A stretch of DNA of 64,000 nucleotides from Pedobacter faecalis (GTDB taxonomy: Bacteria; Bacteroidota; Bacteroidia; Sphingobacteriales; Sphingobacteriaceae): assembly GCF_030182585.1 (NCBI RefSeq), contig NZ_JARXOW010000001.1, forward strand, positions 1,860,001 through 1,924,000, written 5' to 3'. Positions within the stretch are counted from its first letter, which is position 1. The number at the start of each line of letters is the position of its first letter. Below the pieces are notes generated by a model. The model did not search any database. It was not told where the DNA came from and saw only the letters and a list, made by a program, of their open reading frames with translations. Position numbers and translations under genes: made by a program. Below, piece by piece: positions 34,634 to 42,967 of the stretch.

Positions 34634-35389
34634 TCAATTAATAATATCATCTTTCTTTCCGGCAAACCTGTCACGAATACGTTGTATTTGTTCCGGTGAT
34701 GTTCTTTGCCATTCATTCGCTTCCCCAATTATCCTCAGCGGCTCGCTGCTCCGGTAGGAACGCGTCGGGTTGCCTGGAAATTTCAGGTTGGTTACGTTAG
34801 GATCGTCTTCAAAACTGCCGGTAGGTTCTACGATGTACACGCGTTCCGGGCCTTCACCTGGTGCGAGTGCCGCCGCCAAGCCTGCCCCATTTGGCAGGGC
34901 GGTGAAGTAAATATGATTCATCAGCAAGTCTGACTGGTAGTTGGAAACCCGGCCGGGAGTCAGCAAGTCACCAATATTGAGCTGCGCTTTAGTACCATGA
35001 TAAAATGGTCCTTTATCGGCAGGCTGGCTCACAGACTTAATGGCCAGCTCCTGATGCATTGCTGCTTTTTCTGGATTACCTACCTCCTCATAGCATTTGG
35101 ACAAATTGGTGTGCAGCGAAGGAAATGCACTTTGAACCGCGTTGTCCCCAACCTTTTCCGCAAGCTCCAGGGCGCTCTCATACCACGTAATTCTGTCTGA
35201 GGCATTAGGCTGGACGCGCGCAGTAAACCCGGCAACAAGAAACCTTTCAAAATCATTAGTGGCTTCGTCCCACCCCTGAAGGAAAAGAACTGCGGCTTCT
35301 TCAAGTTTTCCCTGCTCCTCTAAACGCATCCCCTGCATGCAGAGCCTAACGATAGGATTATCTGGATGAAATTCTGTACTCATATTCAT
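34634..35389 (-). CDS. arr: Rifampin ADP-ribosyltransferase (Arr) with helical N-terminal extension
   Basis: I start at the ATG at 35389 (MNMSTEFHPDNP), giving 251 residues; an ATG two codons later is equally possible. Residues about 125-251 match Arr: GPFYHGTKAQLNIGDLL with His131, ERVYIVEPTGSFEDDPN and the signature FPGNPTRSYRSSEPLRI. Arr transfers ADP-ribose from NAD to rifamycins and inactivates them; known Arr proteins are only about 140 residues. The first about 120 residues form helix pairs like TPR repeats (GKLEEAAVLFLQGWDEA, NLSKCYEEVGNPEKAAMHQ). The gene lies between two almost identical tRNA-Glu genes, suggesting acquisition. Rifampin may not be the natural substrate. Confidence 0.85.
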   Translation of the reverse strand: MNMSTEFHPDNPIVRLCMQGMRLEEQGKLEEAAVLFLQGWDEATNDFERFLVAGFTARVQPNASDRITWYESALELAEKVGDNAVQSAFPSLHTNLSKCYEEVGNPEKAAMHQELAIKSVSQPADKGPFYHGTKAQLNIGDLLTPGRVSNYQSDLLMNHIYFTALPNGAGLAAALAPGEGPERVYIVEPTGSFEDDPNVTNLKFPGNPTRSYRSSEPLRIIGEANEWQRTSPEQIQRIRDRFAGKKDDIIN

Positions 35390-35549
35390 TGAATTTGTTC
35401 GAATATAGCGGGTCAGAACCATAAAGAAGTGCGTTTTAAACTATATCTTCCCGAGCGTACAAAGACTGAAATTTCTGCGTTATTCATACAACAGCCAGAC
35501 AATAAGTGACTGATTGCAGCTCGTGACTAAGAGAAATTAAAAGGCATAA

Positions 35550-35588
35550 AAAAAGGGAAAGAAGTTTTTTATAACTCTTTCCCTTTTT
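35550..35588 (-). terminator. Intrinsic terminator of the tRNA-Met/tRNA-Glu unit
   Basis: A 13-bp stem (AAAAAGGGAAAGA / TCTTTCCCTTTTT) begins 2 bases past the tRNA-Glu 3' end on the minus strand and runs into a T-stretch. It separates the tRNA unit from the Arr gene. Confidence 0.75.
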
Positions 35589-35589
35589 G

Positions 35590-35661
35590 TAGCCCGTAGG
35601 GGAATCGAACCCCTGTTTCCAGAATGAAAATCTGGCGTCCTCACCCCTAGACGAACGGGCC
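35590..35661 (-). tRNA. tRNA-Glu (anticodon TTC), second copy
   Basis: The cloverleaf is the same as that of the copy at 33760-33831 except for one D-loop base (GGGGTGAGG instead of GGGGTTAGG). It follows the initiator tRNA-Met on the same strand by about 40 bases and ends at a terminator, so both tRNAs are probably one transcript. Confidence 0.95.
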
Positions 35662-35702
35662 TTTTAAAGATTGCCCCAGCTTTACAGCTGTGAACCTTTA
35701 GG

Positions 35703-35775
<73 letters not shown>

Positions 35776-35833
35776 CTATATACAATTCTTTTGGTGTTTG
35801 TTAAATCCTTAACGTTCCTTCCGAATTGGAATG

Positions 35834-35865
35834 CAAAGATATAATTCGTTTCTTTGCACTGCAAA
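35834..35865 (-). promoter_or_regulatory. Promoter of the tRNA-Met/tRNA-Glu unit (TTTG, 20 bp, TATCTTTG)
   Basis: On the minus strand TTTG at 35862-35865 and TATCTTTG at 35834-35841 are 20 bases apart. This region is also the upstream flank of era on the other strand. Confidence 0.6.
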
Positions 35866-35885
35866 TTTATTTTAAAAAACTTTTT

Positions 35886-36764
35886 ATGTCCCATAAAGCA
35901 GGTTTCGTCAGCATCATTGGTAAGCCTAACGCAGGCAAATCGACCTTAATGAATGCTTTGGTTGGTGAGAAATTGTCTATCATTACACCTAAAGCGCAGA
36001 CAACCAGACATCGTATACTTGGCATTGTAAACGAACCGGAATACCAAATTGTGTTTTCGGACACGCCGGGAATCATAAAACCTAAGTACGAATTGCAGGA
36101 TTCTATGATGAATTTTGTGAAAGGGGCGCTTACGGATGCTGACTTAATTTTGTTGGTGACCGACATTAATGAGCAGTATGACGAGAACGATGTGATCGAG
36201 AGATTGTCGAAAACGGAGGTTCCGGTGATTGTACTGATCAACAAAATAGATACGGCTACACAGGAGCAGGTGGAAGAGAAAATCAGCCATTGGCAGGAAA
36301 CATTAAAGCCCAGGCAGATTTTTGCGATCTCGGCGCTTGAGAACTACAACCTTAACGGAATCATGGAAACTGTACTCAGTTACCTGCCCGAGCACGAAGC
36401 CTATTATGATAAGGAAGATCTGACAGATCGGAGTCAGCGGTTTTTTGTATCGGAGATTATCCGTGAGAAAATCTTCAATAACTATCAAAAGGAGATTCCT
36501 TATAGCACTGAGGTTATCGTTACCTCGTTTAAAGAGGAGGAAAAGATCACCCGCATCAGTGCTGAGATTATCGTTGAACGCGACTCCCAAAAGAATATCC
36601 TGATCGGGAAAGGCGGGGCCAGCTTGAAAAAGGTGGGCACGGAAGCGCGTAAAGACATTGAAAAGTTTCTTGATCAGAAGGTTTTTCTGGAGACGTTTGT
36701 AAAGGTGGTTCCCGACTGGAGGAGCAAAAAGAACTACTTAAAAAGCTTTGGCTACGAAAATTAA
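35886..36764 (+). CDS. era: GTPase Era
   Basis: I take the ATG at 35886 (MSHKAGFVSIIG), the canonical start, giving 292 residues; the 20 codons upstream do not look like protein and overlap the tRNA promoter. The G domain has GKPNAGKST (G1), DTPG (G3) and NKID (G4), and the C-terminal KH domain has ILIGKGGASLKKVG. Era binds the 3' end of 16S rRNA and assists 30S maturation. It is followed on the same strand by der, another ribosome-assembly GTPase, 47 bases away. Confidence 0.96.
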   Translation: MSHKAGFVSIIGKPNAGKSTLMNALVGEKLSIITPKAQTTRHRILGIVNEPEYQIVFSDTPGIIKPKYELQDSMMNFVKGALTDADLILLVTDINEQYDENDVIERLSKTEVPVIVLINKIDTATQEQVEEKISHWQETLKPRQIFAISALENYNLNGIMETVLSYLPEHEAYYDKEDLTDRSQRFFVSEIIREKIFNNYQKEIPYSTEVIVTSFKEEEKITRISAEIIVERDSQKNILIGKGGASLKKVGTEARKDIEKFLDQKVFLETFVKVVPDWRSKKNYLKSFGYEN

Positions 36765-36811
36765 CCTTACCTTTACCGCCCCCTATTGTCAAACCATTTC
36801 ACTAGTACAAC

Positions 36812-38113
36812 ATGAGCAATATTATCGCAATCGTAGGAAGACCCAACGTAGGCAAGTCGACACTTTTTAATCGCCTCACCGAAAGCCGGAAAGCTATTGT
36901 AGATGATTTCAGCGGCGTAACGCGCGACCGCCATTATGGCTCGGCGGAATGGACGAACAAGCAGTTTACAGTGATAGACACAGGTGGTTATGTAGCCAAT
37001 TCGGAAGATGTATTTGAAGCGGCTATCCGCGAGCAGGTCATTATTGCGATAGAGGAAGCTACCGTGCTGCTGTTTATGGTGGACGTGACGACCGGCATCA
37101 CCGACCTGGATGATGAAATTGCGCAGCTGCTTAGAAGAAGCAAGAAGCCAGTGTTCACTGTTGTAAATAAAGTAGATAATACACAGCTTCAAAATGATGC
37201 CTCTGTGTTTTACGGGTTCGGATTGGGTGAGATCTACCCAATTTCGTCTATGACCGGCTCTGGCACCGGCGATCTTCTTGATGATGTGGTTGAACATTTC
37301 GAAGATATTCCTGAAGAGGAAAACTCACTAGCTAAGATTACCATAGTAGGTCGGCCCAACGTAGGGAAATCGTCTTTGATCAACGCGCTGATTGGGAAAG
37401 ACCGTAATATTGTGACCCCTATTGCAGGAACTACGCGCGACTCTATCCATATCCATTATAACCAGTTTGGTCATGAGTTTATGTTCATTGATACTGCCGG
37501 TTTGCGTAAAAAAACCAAGGTTAAGGAAAACATTGAGTTCTATTCGGTGATGAGAACCATTAAGGCACTGGAAGAGGCGGATGTGGTGATCCTAATGGTA
37601 GATGCTATGGAAGGCCTTGAATCGCAGGACGTGAACATCTTCCACCTCGCGGAGAAAAACAAAAAGGGTGTGGTTATCCTGGTCAACAAATGGGACCTGG
37701 TAGAAAAGAACAGCAAGACGATCAATGTTTTCAAGGAGCAGATTCAGCAGAAGCTGCAGCCCTTTACTGATGTGCCGATACTCTTTACTTCAGTAATTAA
37801 TAAGCAGCGTATCTTCCAGGCCATTGAAACAGCGCTTGAGGTATATAAGAATAGAAGCAAGAAGGTACCTACGTCTAAACTGAATGACGTTATGCTTCCG
37901 ATTATCGAGAAATACCCGCCTCCGGCTACGAAAGGAAAATACATCAAGATCAAATACATCACCCAGATCAATGCAAGTTCTCCGATGTTTGCTTTCTTCT
38001 GCAATCTTCCTCAGTATATCAAAGAGCCATATAAGCGGTTTCTGGAGAACAAGTTAAGGGAAAACTTCGATTTCAGCGGTGTGCCGATCCAGATCTACTT
38101 CCGCCAGAAATAG
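36812..38113 (+). CDS. der: Ribosome biogenesis GTPase Der (EngA)
   Basis: The 433-residue protein has two tandem G domains: [14 protein letters not shown] with DTGG and NKVD, and [14 protein letters not shown] with DTAG and NKWD. A C-terminal KH-like domain (about 350-433, [18 protein letters not shown]) follows. Der acts in late 50S assembly. It lies directly behind era and is convergent with the S41 protease gene, stops 12 bases apart. Confidence 0.96.
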   Translation: MSNIIAIVGRPNVGKSTLFNRLTESRKAIVDDFSGVTRDRHYGSAEWTNKQFTVIDTGGYVANSEDVFEAAIREQVIIAIEEATVLLFMVDVTTGITDLDDEIAQLLRRSKKPVFTVVNKVDNTQLQNDASVFYGFGLGEIYPISSMTGSGTGDLLDDVVEHFEDIPEEENSLAKITIVGRPNVGKSSLINALIGKDRNIVTPIAGTTRDSIHIHYNQFGHEFMFIDTAGLRKKTKVKENIEFYSVMRTIKALEEADVVILMVDAMEGLESQDVNIFHLAEKNKKGVVILVNKWDLVEKNSKTINVFKEQIQQKLQPFTDVPILFTSVINKQRIFQAIETALEVYKNRSKKVPTSKLNDVMLPIIEKYPPPATKGKYIKIKYITQINASSPMFAFFCNLPQYIKEPYKRFLENKLRENFDFSGVPIQIYFRQK

Positions 38114-38125
38114 GCAGTCAGGCCA

Positions 38126-39694
38126 CTACTCGAGTGCGGTAAGTGCCTGTTTTACGATGGGGTCGCTAAGATTTAGTGCCTTATAGTAACCTGCCGAACC
38201 AAGGTAATATTTAGCCAAAAGAACTTTCATATCATTTATGATCAAGGGCTTGGATGCTGCGAGCTGCCTCGGATCTATGATAACCTCTCTCTTTAATGCG
38301 TAGCGGATAAAATCTTTGAAGTCGGTCTCGCTGACATTGAAATTTACCAGGTTTTCCTCAACATAGTTTGCCGTGTACCTGCCCGACAAAACATCATATA
38401 CAAAATCTGAAAGCACTTTCTTTTCGGCCAGACCTGCATAAAACTGGTTGAAGCCCAAGGTGTCAGGCTGCACATAAATGTCGGGCTGGATGCCCCCGCC
38501 TGTGAAGCGTTTTGCATTGATGCTGTCTTTCAAATGCTTTGAAACGGCCGAATCCCTAACGCGGCGATTCAGTTCCTGCTGATACGCCTGGTAACCTCTG
38601 CTGTAAGGTTTCTGGATGCTTCTTCCTGAAGGTGTATAATACCTGGCAATGGTAAGATTTAAAGCAGAACCATCTCCAAACGGAAATTGCTCCTGTACAA
38701 GACCCTTACCGAAAGAACGGCGCCCGATAATAACGCCCCGGTTCAGGTCCTGAACGGCACCTGCAAGGATCTCGCTTGCCGAGGCGGAATTTTCGTTGAT
38801 CAGTACCGCGAGCTTACCGTTTTCGAACTCCCCTCCGCCTGTTGCGATATACTCTGTCCGGGGTTCGTGCTTTCCCTCTGTATATACAATCAGGGCATTC
38901 TCGTGTAAAATCTGGTTGGCCAATGCCGTCGCTGCAGTTAAATAACCACCGCCGTTGTCGCGCAAGTCCAGCACCATCTTGGTCATGCCGGAAGCTTTGA
39001 GGCTTTTTATGGCGTCGACAAAGTCTTTGTCGGTCTCGGCGCCAAATCTGCTTATGCGGACATAGCCGGTTTCATTATTGAGCATATAAGCTGCGTCGAT
39101 GGTACTCACCCTAACTCTGCTCCTTTTTATATTGAGCACGAGGGGCTCGGCCAGACCCTGGCGCAAAAGGGTTAGTTTTACAGCTGTACCTTTTCTGCCT
39201 TTTATCCGTCCGGTCATCTGTTCCCGCGGCAGCGCTTTACCGCTTACCTCAAACGTATCAACCTTCAGGATCTTATCGCCCTGCCGTATCCCGGATAAGT
39301 ATGCCGGTCCGCCCCTGACCACGTTGGTGACCAGAAGGGTGTCTTTTAAGATATAGTATTCAATGCCTATCCCCTCAAAATTTCCAGCCATTTCCCGGGC
39401 AAATTCGCTCGCCTTGGTTGGCGGCAGGTACACGCTATGCGGATCAAGCTTGTGCAGCATGCTGTCGATAGGCAGGTGCGTAAGCGTATCTGGGTTTACC
39501 TCATCCACGTAGTTTTTGCGGATGATGTGCATGATTTCTTCAGCCTTATCAGAATTATTATGAGCATACTGGGTTACTTTGGTAAAAGTATAGCCCTGGT
39601 CTTTTAAAAACTTATACCCGAGAAACATACCTGCGATCAGGGTGACTGAGTAGGTAAGTGCGACAAAGACATTTTCGCGAGTGCTCTTTTTCAT
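38126..39694 (-). CDS. S41 C-terminal processing peptidase (CtpA/Prc-like)
   Basis: The ATG at 39694 (MKKSTRENVFVALTYS) gives 522 residues with an N-terminal membrane anchor (about 8-30). A PDZ domain (about 95-175, VVRGGPAYLSGIRQGDKIL) and an S41 catalytic core with the Ser in ENSASASEILAGAVQD and the Lys in SFGKGLVQEQ follow. A helical C-terminal part of about 130 residues ends the protein. Such enzymes trim or degrade periplasmic proteins at their C-termini. Single gene, divergent from murQ. Confidence 0.93.
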   Translation of the reverse strand: MKKSTRENVFVALTYSVTLIAGMFLGYKFLKDQGYTFTKVTQYAHNNSDKAEEIMHIIRKNYVDEVNPDTLTHLPIDSMLHKLDPHSVYLPPTKASEFAREMAGNFEGIGIEYYILKDTLLVTNVVRGGPAYLSGIRQGDKILKVDTFEVSGKALPREQMTGRIKGRKGTAVKLTLLRQGLAEPLVLNIKRSRVRVSTIDAAYMLNNETGYVRISRFGAETDKDFVDAIKSLKASGMTKMVLDLRDNGGGYLTAATALANQILHENALIVYTEGKHEPRTEYIATGGGEFENGKLAVLINENSASASEILAGAVQDLNRGVIIGRRSFGKGLVQEQFPFGDGSALNLTIARYYTPSGRSIQKPYSRGYQAYQQELNRRVRDSAVSKHLKDSINAKRFTGGGIQPDIYVQPDTLGFNQFYAGLAEKKVLSDFVYDVLSGRYTANYVEENLVNFNVSETDFKDFIRYALKREVIIDPRQLAASKPLIINDMKVLLAKYYLGSAGYYKALNLSDPIVKQALTALE

Positions 39695-39830
39695 TTTTAA
39701 GATACACAAAGTTACGCAATAAAGATACCAAACTGACTATCAACCTTTCTGATTTTAATTTGTTTTGACAGTAAAAGCAGGGATTTCCCATTTCATAGGA
39801 AAATCACGATTTTAGCCGGCGCAAGTTATT

Positions 39831-40646
39831 ATGATCAGAACAACAGAACAGGAATCAAATTACCGTGATATTGACCAGATGTCGGTACACGAAATACTTA
39901 CCGGCATCAACAATGAGGACAAGTCGGTAGCCCTTCAGGTTGAAAAATGCCTGCCTCAAATTGAACGTCTTACTGCCGCAGTAGCGGAGCGGATGAAGCA
40001 GGGCGGTCGACTGTTTTACATTGGCGCGGGTACGAGCGGCCGATTGGGTGTTGTGGATGCTTCTGAATGTCCGCCAACGTTCGGCGTGCCATTTGATCTT
40101 GTTGTGGGCATTATTGCAGGTGGGGATACGGCCATACGCCGGGCCGTTGAAAATGCAGAAGATGATGAAACGCAGGCCTGGGCCGATTTGCTTGCTTATA
40201 ATATTTCGGACAAAGATTGTGTCGTTGGACTCGCTGCATCGGGCACTACCCCTTATGTGACCGGTGGATTAAACGCCGCCAGGGAAAATGGTGTTCTTAC
40301 CGGTTGTATTGTCTGCAATGCAAATAGCCCCGTTGCGCAGGCTTGTGAGTATCCTGTGGAAGTGGTGGTGGGACCTGAATTTCTTACGGGCTCAACCCGA
40401 ATGAAGTCGGGCACCGCACAAAAAATGGTTCTGAATATGCTGAGCACCACAGTGATGATTCGCCTGGGACGAATTAAGGGCAATAAAATGGTGGATATGC
40501 AGTTAACCAATCATAAGCTGGTGGATCGCGGTACACAGATGATTATGGCGGAGTTGAATGTCGGCGAAACGGAAGCTGCGGAACTGCTCTCGCAACACGG
40601 CAGCGTCAGAGCTGCAATTTCCGCTGCGCAAAAAACCAAACTATAA
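39831..40646 (+). CDS. murQ: N-acetylmuramic acid 6-phosphate etherase
   Basis: The 271-residue protein has the SIS-domain signature of MurQ: RLFYIGAGTSGRLGVVDASE, CPPTFGVP, VGLAASGTTPYV, PEFLTGSTRMKSGTAQK and NHKLVDRG. It cleaves the lactyl ether of MurNAc-6-phosphate to GlcNAc-6-phosphate and lactate in cell wall recycling. The length is slightly short for MurQ (about 300 in E. coli). No MurNAc PTS transporter or anhydroMurNAc kinase is adjacent. The next gene starts 6 bases after its stop. Confidence 0.95.
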   Translation: MIRTTEQESNYRDIDQMSVHEILTGINNEDKSVALQVEKCLPQIERLTAAVAERMKQGGRLFYIGAGTSGRLGVVDASECPPTFGVPFDLVVGIIAGGDTAIRRAVENAEDDETQAWADLLAYNISDKDCVVGLAASGTTPYVTGGLNAARENGVLTGCIVCNANSPVAQACEYPVEVVVGPEFLTGSTRMKSGTAQKMVLNMLSTTVMIRLGRIKGNKMVDMQLTNHKLVDRGTQMIMAELNVGETEAAELLSQHGSVRAAISAAQKTKL

Positions 40647-40652
40647 AAACAG

Positions 40653-41222
40653 ATGCACGAGATAGAACCTTTTTACTTGTGGAGAGACGATTACATTGCG
40701 TCGGAAGATGACAGGTCTCCTTTCTTTAATACCCAATATTCCGAGTTTTATTTCGACAAGCAGCTTTATAACTTTCTGATCCATCCGCAATGGGATGACT
40801 TTGGCTCAAATACCCTGTACATTAAAGTCCTGTTTGTGGATTACGACAGAAGGTATGCGATCATTGAGTTGATTGGCGAATGGAACGACGCCATCAATAA
40901 TGACATTATGCTCCTTAAGCGTGAAATTATTGAAATGATGATGGATGAAGGCATCAACAAGTTTATCCTGATCGGCGAAAATGTACTGAACTTCCATTCT
41001 TCGGAAGACAGTTATTACGAAGAGTGGTTCCAGGATGTAGAAGATGGCTGGATCAGCGGCGTGAATTTCCAGGAACATGTAATTACCGAATTCCGGAACA
41101 ACAACATTGATTACTACCTGAATTTTGGGGGACAGCTTGACGATTTGGCATGGCGAACCTTGAAACCTCTGCAGTTTTTCAAAAAAGTTGAGGAAATCCT
41201 GACAAAAAGACTCGGGGCATAG
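40653..41222 (+). CDS. Conserved-looking unknown protein behind murQ
   Basis: The 189-residue soluble, acidic, aromatic-rich protein (FYLWRDDYIASEDDRSPFF at the start) shows alternating strands and helices: LYIKVLFVDYDRRYAIIEL, a long helix with MLLKREIIEMMMDEG, and FILIGENVLNFHSS. No catalytic motif or transport signal is visible. It starts 6 bases after murQ and is followed after 64 bases by the Bax inhibitor-1 gene, so it is probably co-transcribed with murQ. I do not recognise a named family. Confidence 0.65.
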   Translation: MHEIEPFYLWRDDYIASEDDRSPFFNTQYSEFYFDKQLYNFLIHPQWDDFGSNTLYIKVLFVDYDRRYAIIELIGEWNDAINNDIMLLKREIIEMMMDEGINKFILIGENVLNFHSSEDSYYEEWFQDVEDGWISGVNFQEHVITEFRNNNIDYYLNFGGQLDDLAWRTLKPLQFFKKVEEILTKRLGA

Positions 41223-41286
41223 CTTTTGTTTGAGGCAAAGTATTACTAACTTTAACAAGCTAATATTACCATCAAAATTATTAAAC

Positions 41287-42039
41287 ATGGAAAATAACAA
41301 CAATTATAACTGGACCTCCCAGTACACCAACGTAGAGGATGTGACGGGAAAGGTTGCAAAGAAGTTCTTTGCCAATGTATTCCTCTGGATGTTTGTAGCG
41401 CTCAGTCTGTCGACTTTCGCTGCCTATTATTTTGCAAATACACCTGAACTGCTTGCTTATATGTTCAATCCGGAAACCGGAAAAATGGCAGCACTGGGAT
41501 GGGTAGCCATGTTTGCGCCGCTTGGCCTGGTATTGCTCATGAGTGCCGGAATGAGCCGTTTGTCTTATGGTGCGCTTTTAGGGGTGTTTGTGCTGTATTC
41601 TGCGCTGACTGGTGTGAGTTTAAGCTTCATACTCCTGGCTTATACCGCTAGTTCTGTGGTAAGCTGTTTTGCAGCCGCAGCGGGTATTTTTGGTTTGATG
41701 GCATTTTTGGGTTATACGACGGACATTGACCTGAGCAGGTTCGGCTCAATTCTGATGATTGGACTGGTAGGCTTGATCATTGCTTCCATAGTTAATGCCT
41801 TTATACAGAGCGAGAGCTTCAGCCTGTTCCTGGCTTTCATCGGCATCGCCATCTTTACGGCGCTGACTGCCTATGATGTTCAGAAACTGAAGCGTATAGG
41901 TGCTGGTCTTGAAGAAAGCGGCGCACGCATGGAAGATGCTGACACCAAAAAGCTGGCCATCATGGGTGCTTTGTCACTTTACCTTGACTTCCTTAACATT
42001 TTCTTGTATCTGTTAAGAATCTTCGGCGACAGAAGATAA
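41287..42039 (+). CDS. Bax inhibitor-1/YccA family membrane protein
   Basis: I take the ATG at 41287 (MENNNNYNWTSQY); the product has 250 residues and about seven membrane helices. The family motif is seen in the last part (LTAYDVQKLKRIG, then LSLYLDFLNIFLYLLRIFGDRR, with the acidic residues proposed to gate calcium or proton leak). Members such as YccA modulate membrane-protease activity (FtsH) in E. coli; the role here is inferred. Single membrane gene between the murQ partner and the LpxH-like gene. Confidence 0.9.
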   Translation: MENNNNYNWTSQYTNVEDVTGKVAKKFFANVFLWMFVALSLSTFAAYYFANTPELLAYMFNPETGKMAALGWVAMFAPLGLVLLMSAGMSRLSYGALLGVFVLYSALTGVSLSFILLAYTASSVVSCFAAAAGIFGLMAFLGYTTDIDLSRFGSILMIGLVGLIIASIVNAFIQSESFSLFLAFIGIAIFTALTAYDVQKLKRIGAGLEESGARMEDADTKKLAIMGALSLYLDFLNIFLYLLRIFGDRR

Positions 42040-42086
42040 TCACACAAAATTCACAGTCAGTTAACACTGACTTCAAACCTTGAACG

Positions 42087-42121
42087 CATATTTGGAGAAC
42101 ACATTTTATTCTCCAAATATG
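42087..42121 (+). promoter_or_regulatory. Hairpin enclosing the start codon of the LpxH-like gene
   Basis: CATATTTGGAGAA (42087-42099) and TTCTCCAAATATG (42109-42121) are perfect 13-base inverted repeats with a 9-base loop. The final ATG of the right arm is the best start codon of the gene. No T-run follows, so it is not a terminator. In mRNA it would hide the start codon and any ribosome site; as DNA it could be an operator. Confidence 0.5.
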
Positions 42122-42967
42122 CCTAAAAGGGAAGTGGACCTGGCCGTAATTTCTGATGTACACCTTGGAACCTACGGCTGCCACGCAAAAGAACTGCTCA
42201 ACTATCTCAAGAGCATTAAGCCAAAAGCGCTCATCCTCAACGGAGATATCATCGACATCTGGCAGTTCAGCAAATCTTACTTTCCCGAATCTCATATGAA
42301 AGTGATCCGCCGGATCATGAAGTTTAGCACGGAGGGTGTTCCGGTATATTATCTTACGGGCAACCACGATGAGATGCTGCGCAAGTTCAGCGATTTAAGT
42401 ATCGGCAGCTTCCTGCTCACCGACAAACTTGTGCTCGAACTGGATGGTAAAAAGGCCTGGTTCTTTCACGGCGATGTATTTGACGTGACTATGCAGCATT
42501 CTAAGTGGCTGGCGAAACTAGGCGCCATCGGGTATGACGCACTCATCCTCATCAATAGCCTCGCCAACTGGATGCTTACCCTTTTAAAAAGAGAGAAAAT
42601 GAGCTTCTCTAAAAAGATCAAAGCAAGCTTTAAAGACGCCGTTAAGTTCATTAACGACTTTGAGACTACAGCGGCCGAGCTCGCTATAGATAAAGGTTAC
42701 GGTTATGTGGTGTGCGGACATATTCATCAGCCTGAGATCAGGGAAATAGCGACCGACCAGGGCTCGGTCTGCTATCTGAATTCTGGCGACTGGGTCGAAA
42801 ACCTCACTGCCCTTGAATATCACCAAGGCACATGGAGCCTATACAAATACCTGCCTGAAGATTTTATCGCATACGTAGACGATGCGGATCTGCTCGACAA
42901 TGAAGATCTGAAGATGAAACTGGATGTAAAGGCCATGTTTCAACGCTTTAAAACAGAGCACATCTAG
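42119..42967 (+). CDS. UDP-2,3-diacylglucosamine diphosphatase-like metallophosphoesterase (LpxH-like)
   Basis: I prefer the ATG at 42119 (MPKREVDLAVISDVHLG), giving 282 residues; a TTG at 42080 opens the frame but adds a non-protein-like stretch. The calcineurin-type metal ligands are present: ISDVHLG, NGDIIDIW, GNHDE, FHGDVFD and GHIHQPEI. LpxH removes UMP from UDP-2,3-diacylglucosamine in lipid A synthesis; this group in Bacteroidota is usually annotated so, but the substrate is inferred. The start codon lies inside a perfect hairpin. The gene is convergent with the GH1 gene, overlapping by 4 bases. Confidence 0.85.
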   Translation: MPKREVDLAVISDVHLGTYGCHAKELLNYLKSIKPKALILNGDIIDIWQFSKSYFPESHMKVIRRIMKFSTEGVPVYYLTGNHDEMLRKFSDLSIGSFLLTDKLVLELDGKKAWFFHGDVFDVTMQHSKWLAKLGAIGYDALILINSLANWMLTLLKREKMSFSKKIKASFKDAVKFINDFETTAAELAIDKGYGYVVCGHIHQPEIREIATDQGSVCYLNSGDWVENLTALEYHQGTWSLYKYLPEDFIAYVDDADLLDNEDLKMKLDVKAMFQRFKTEHI

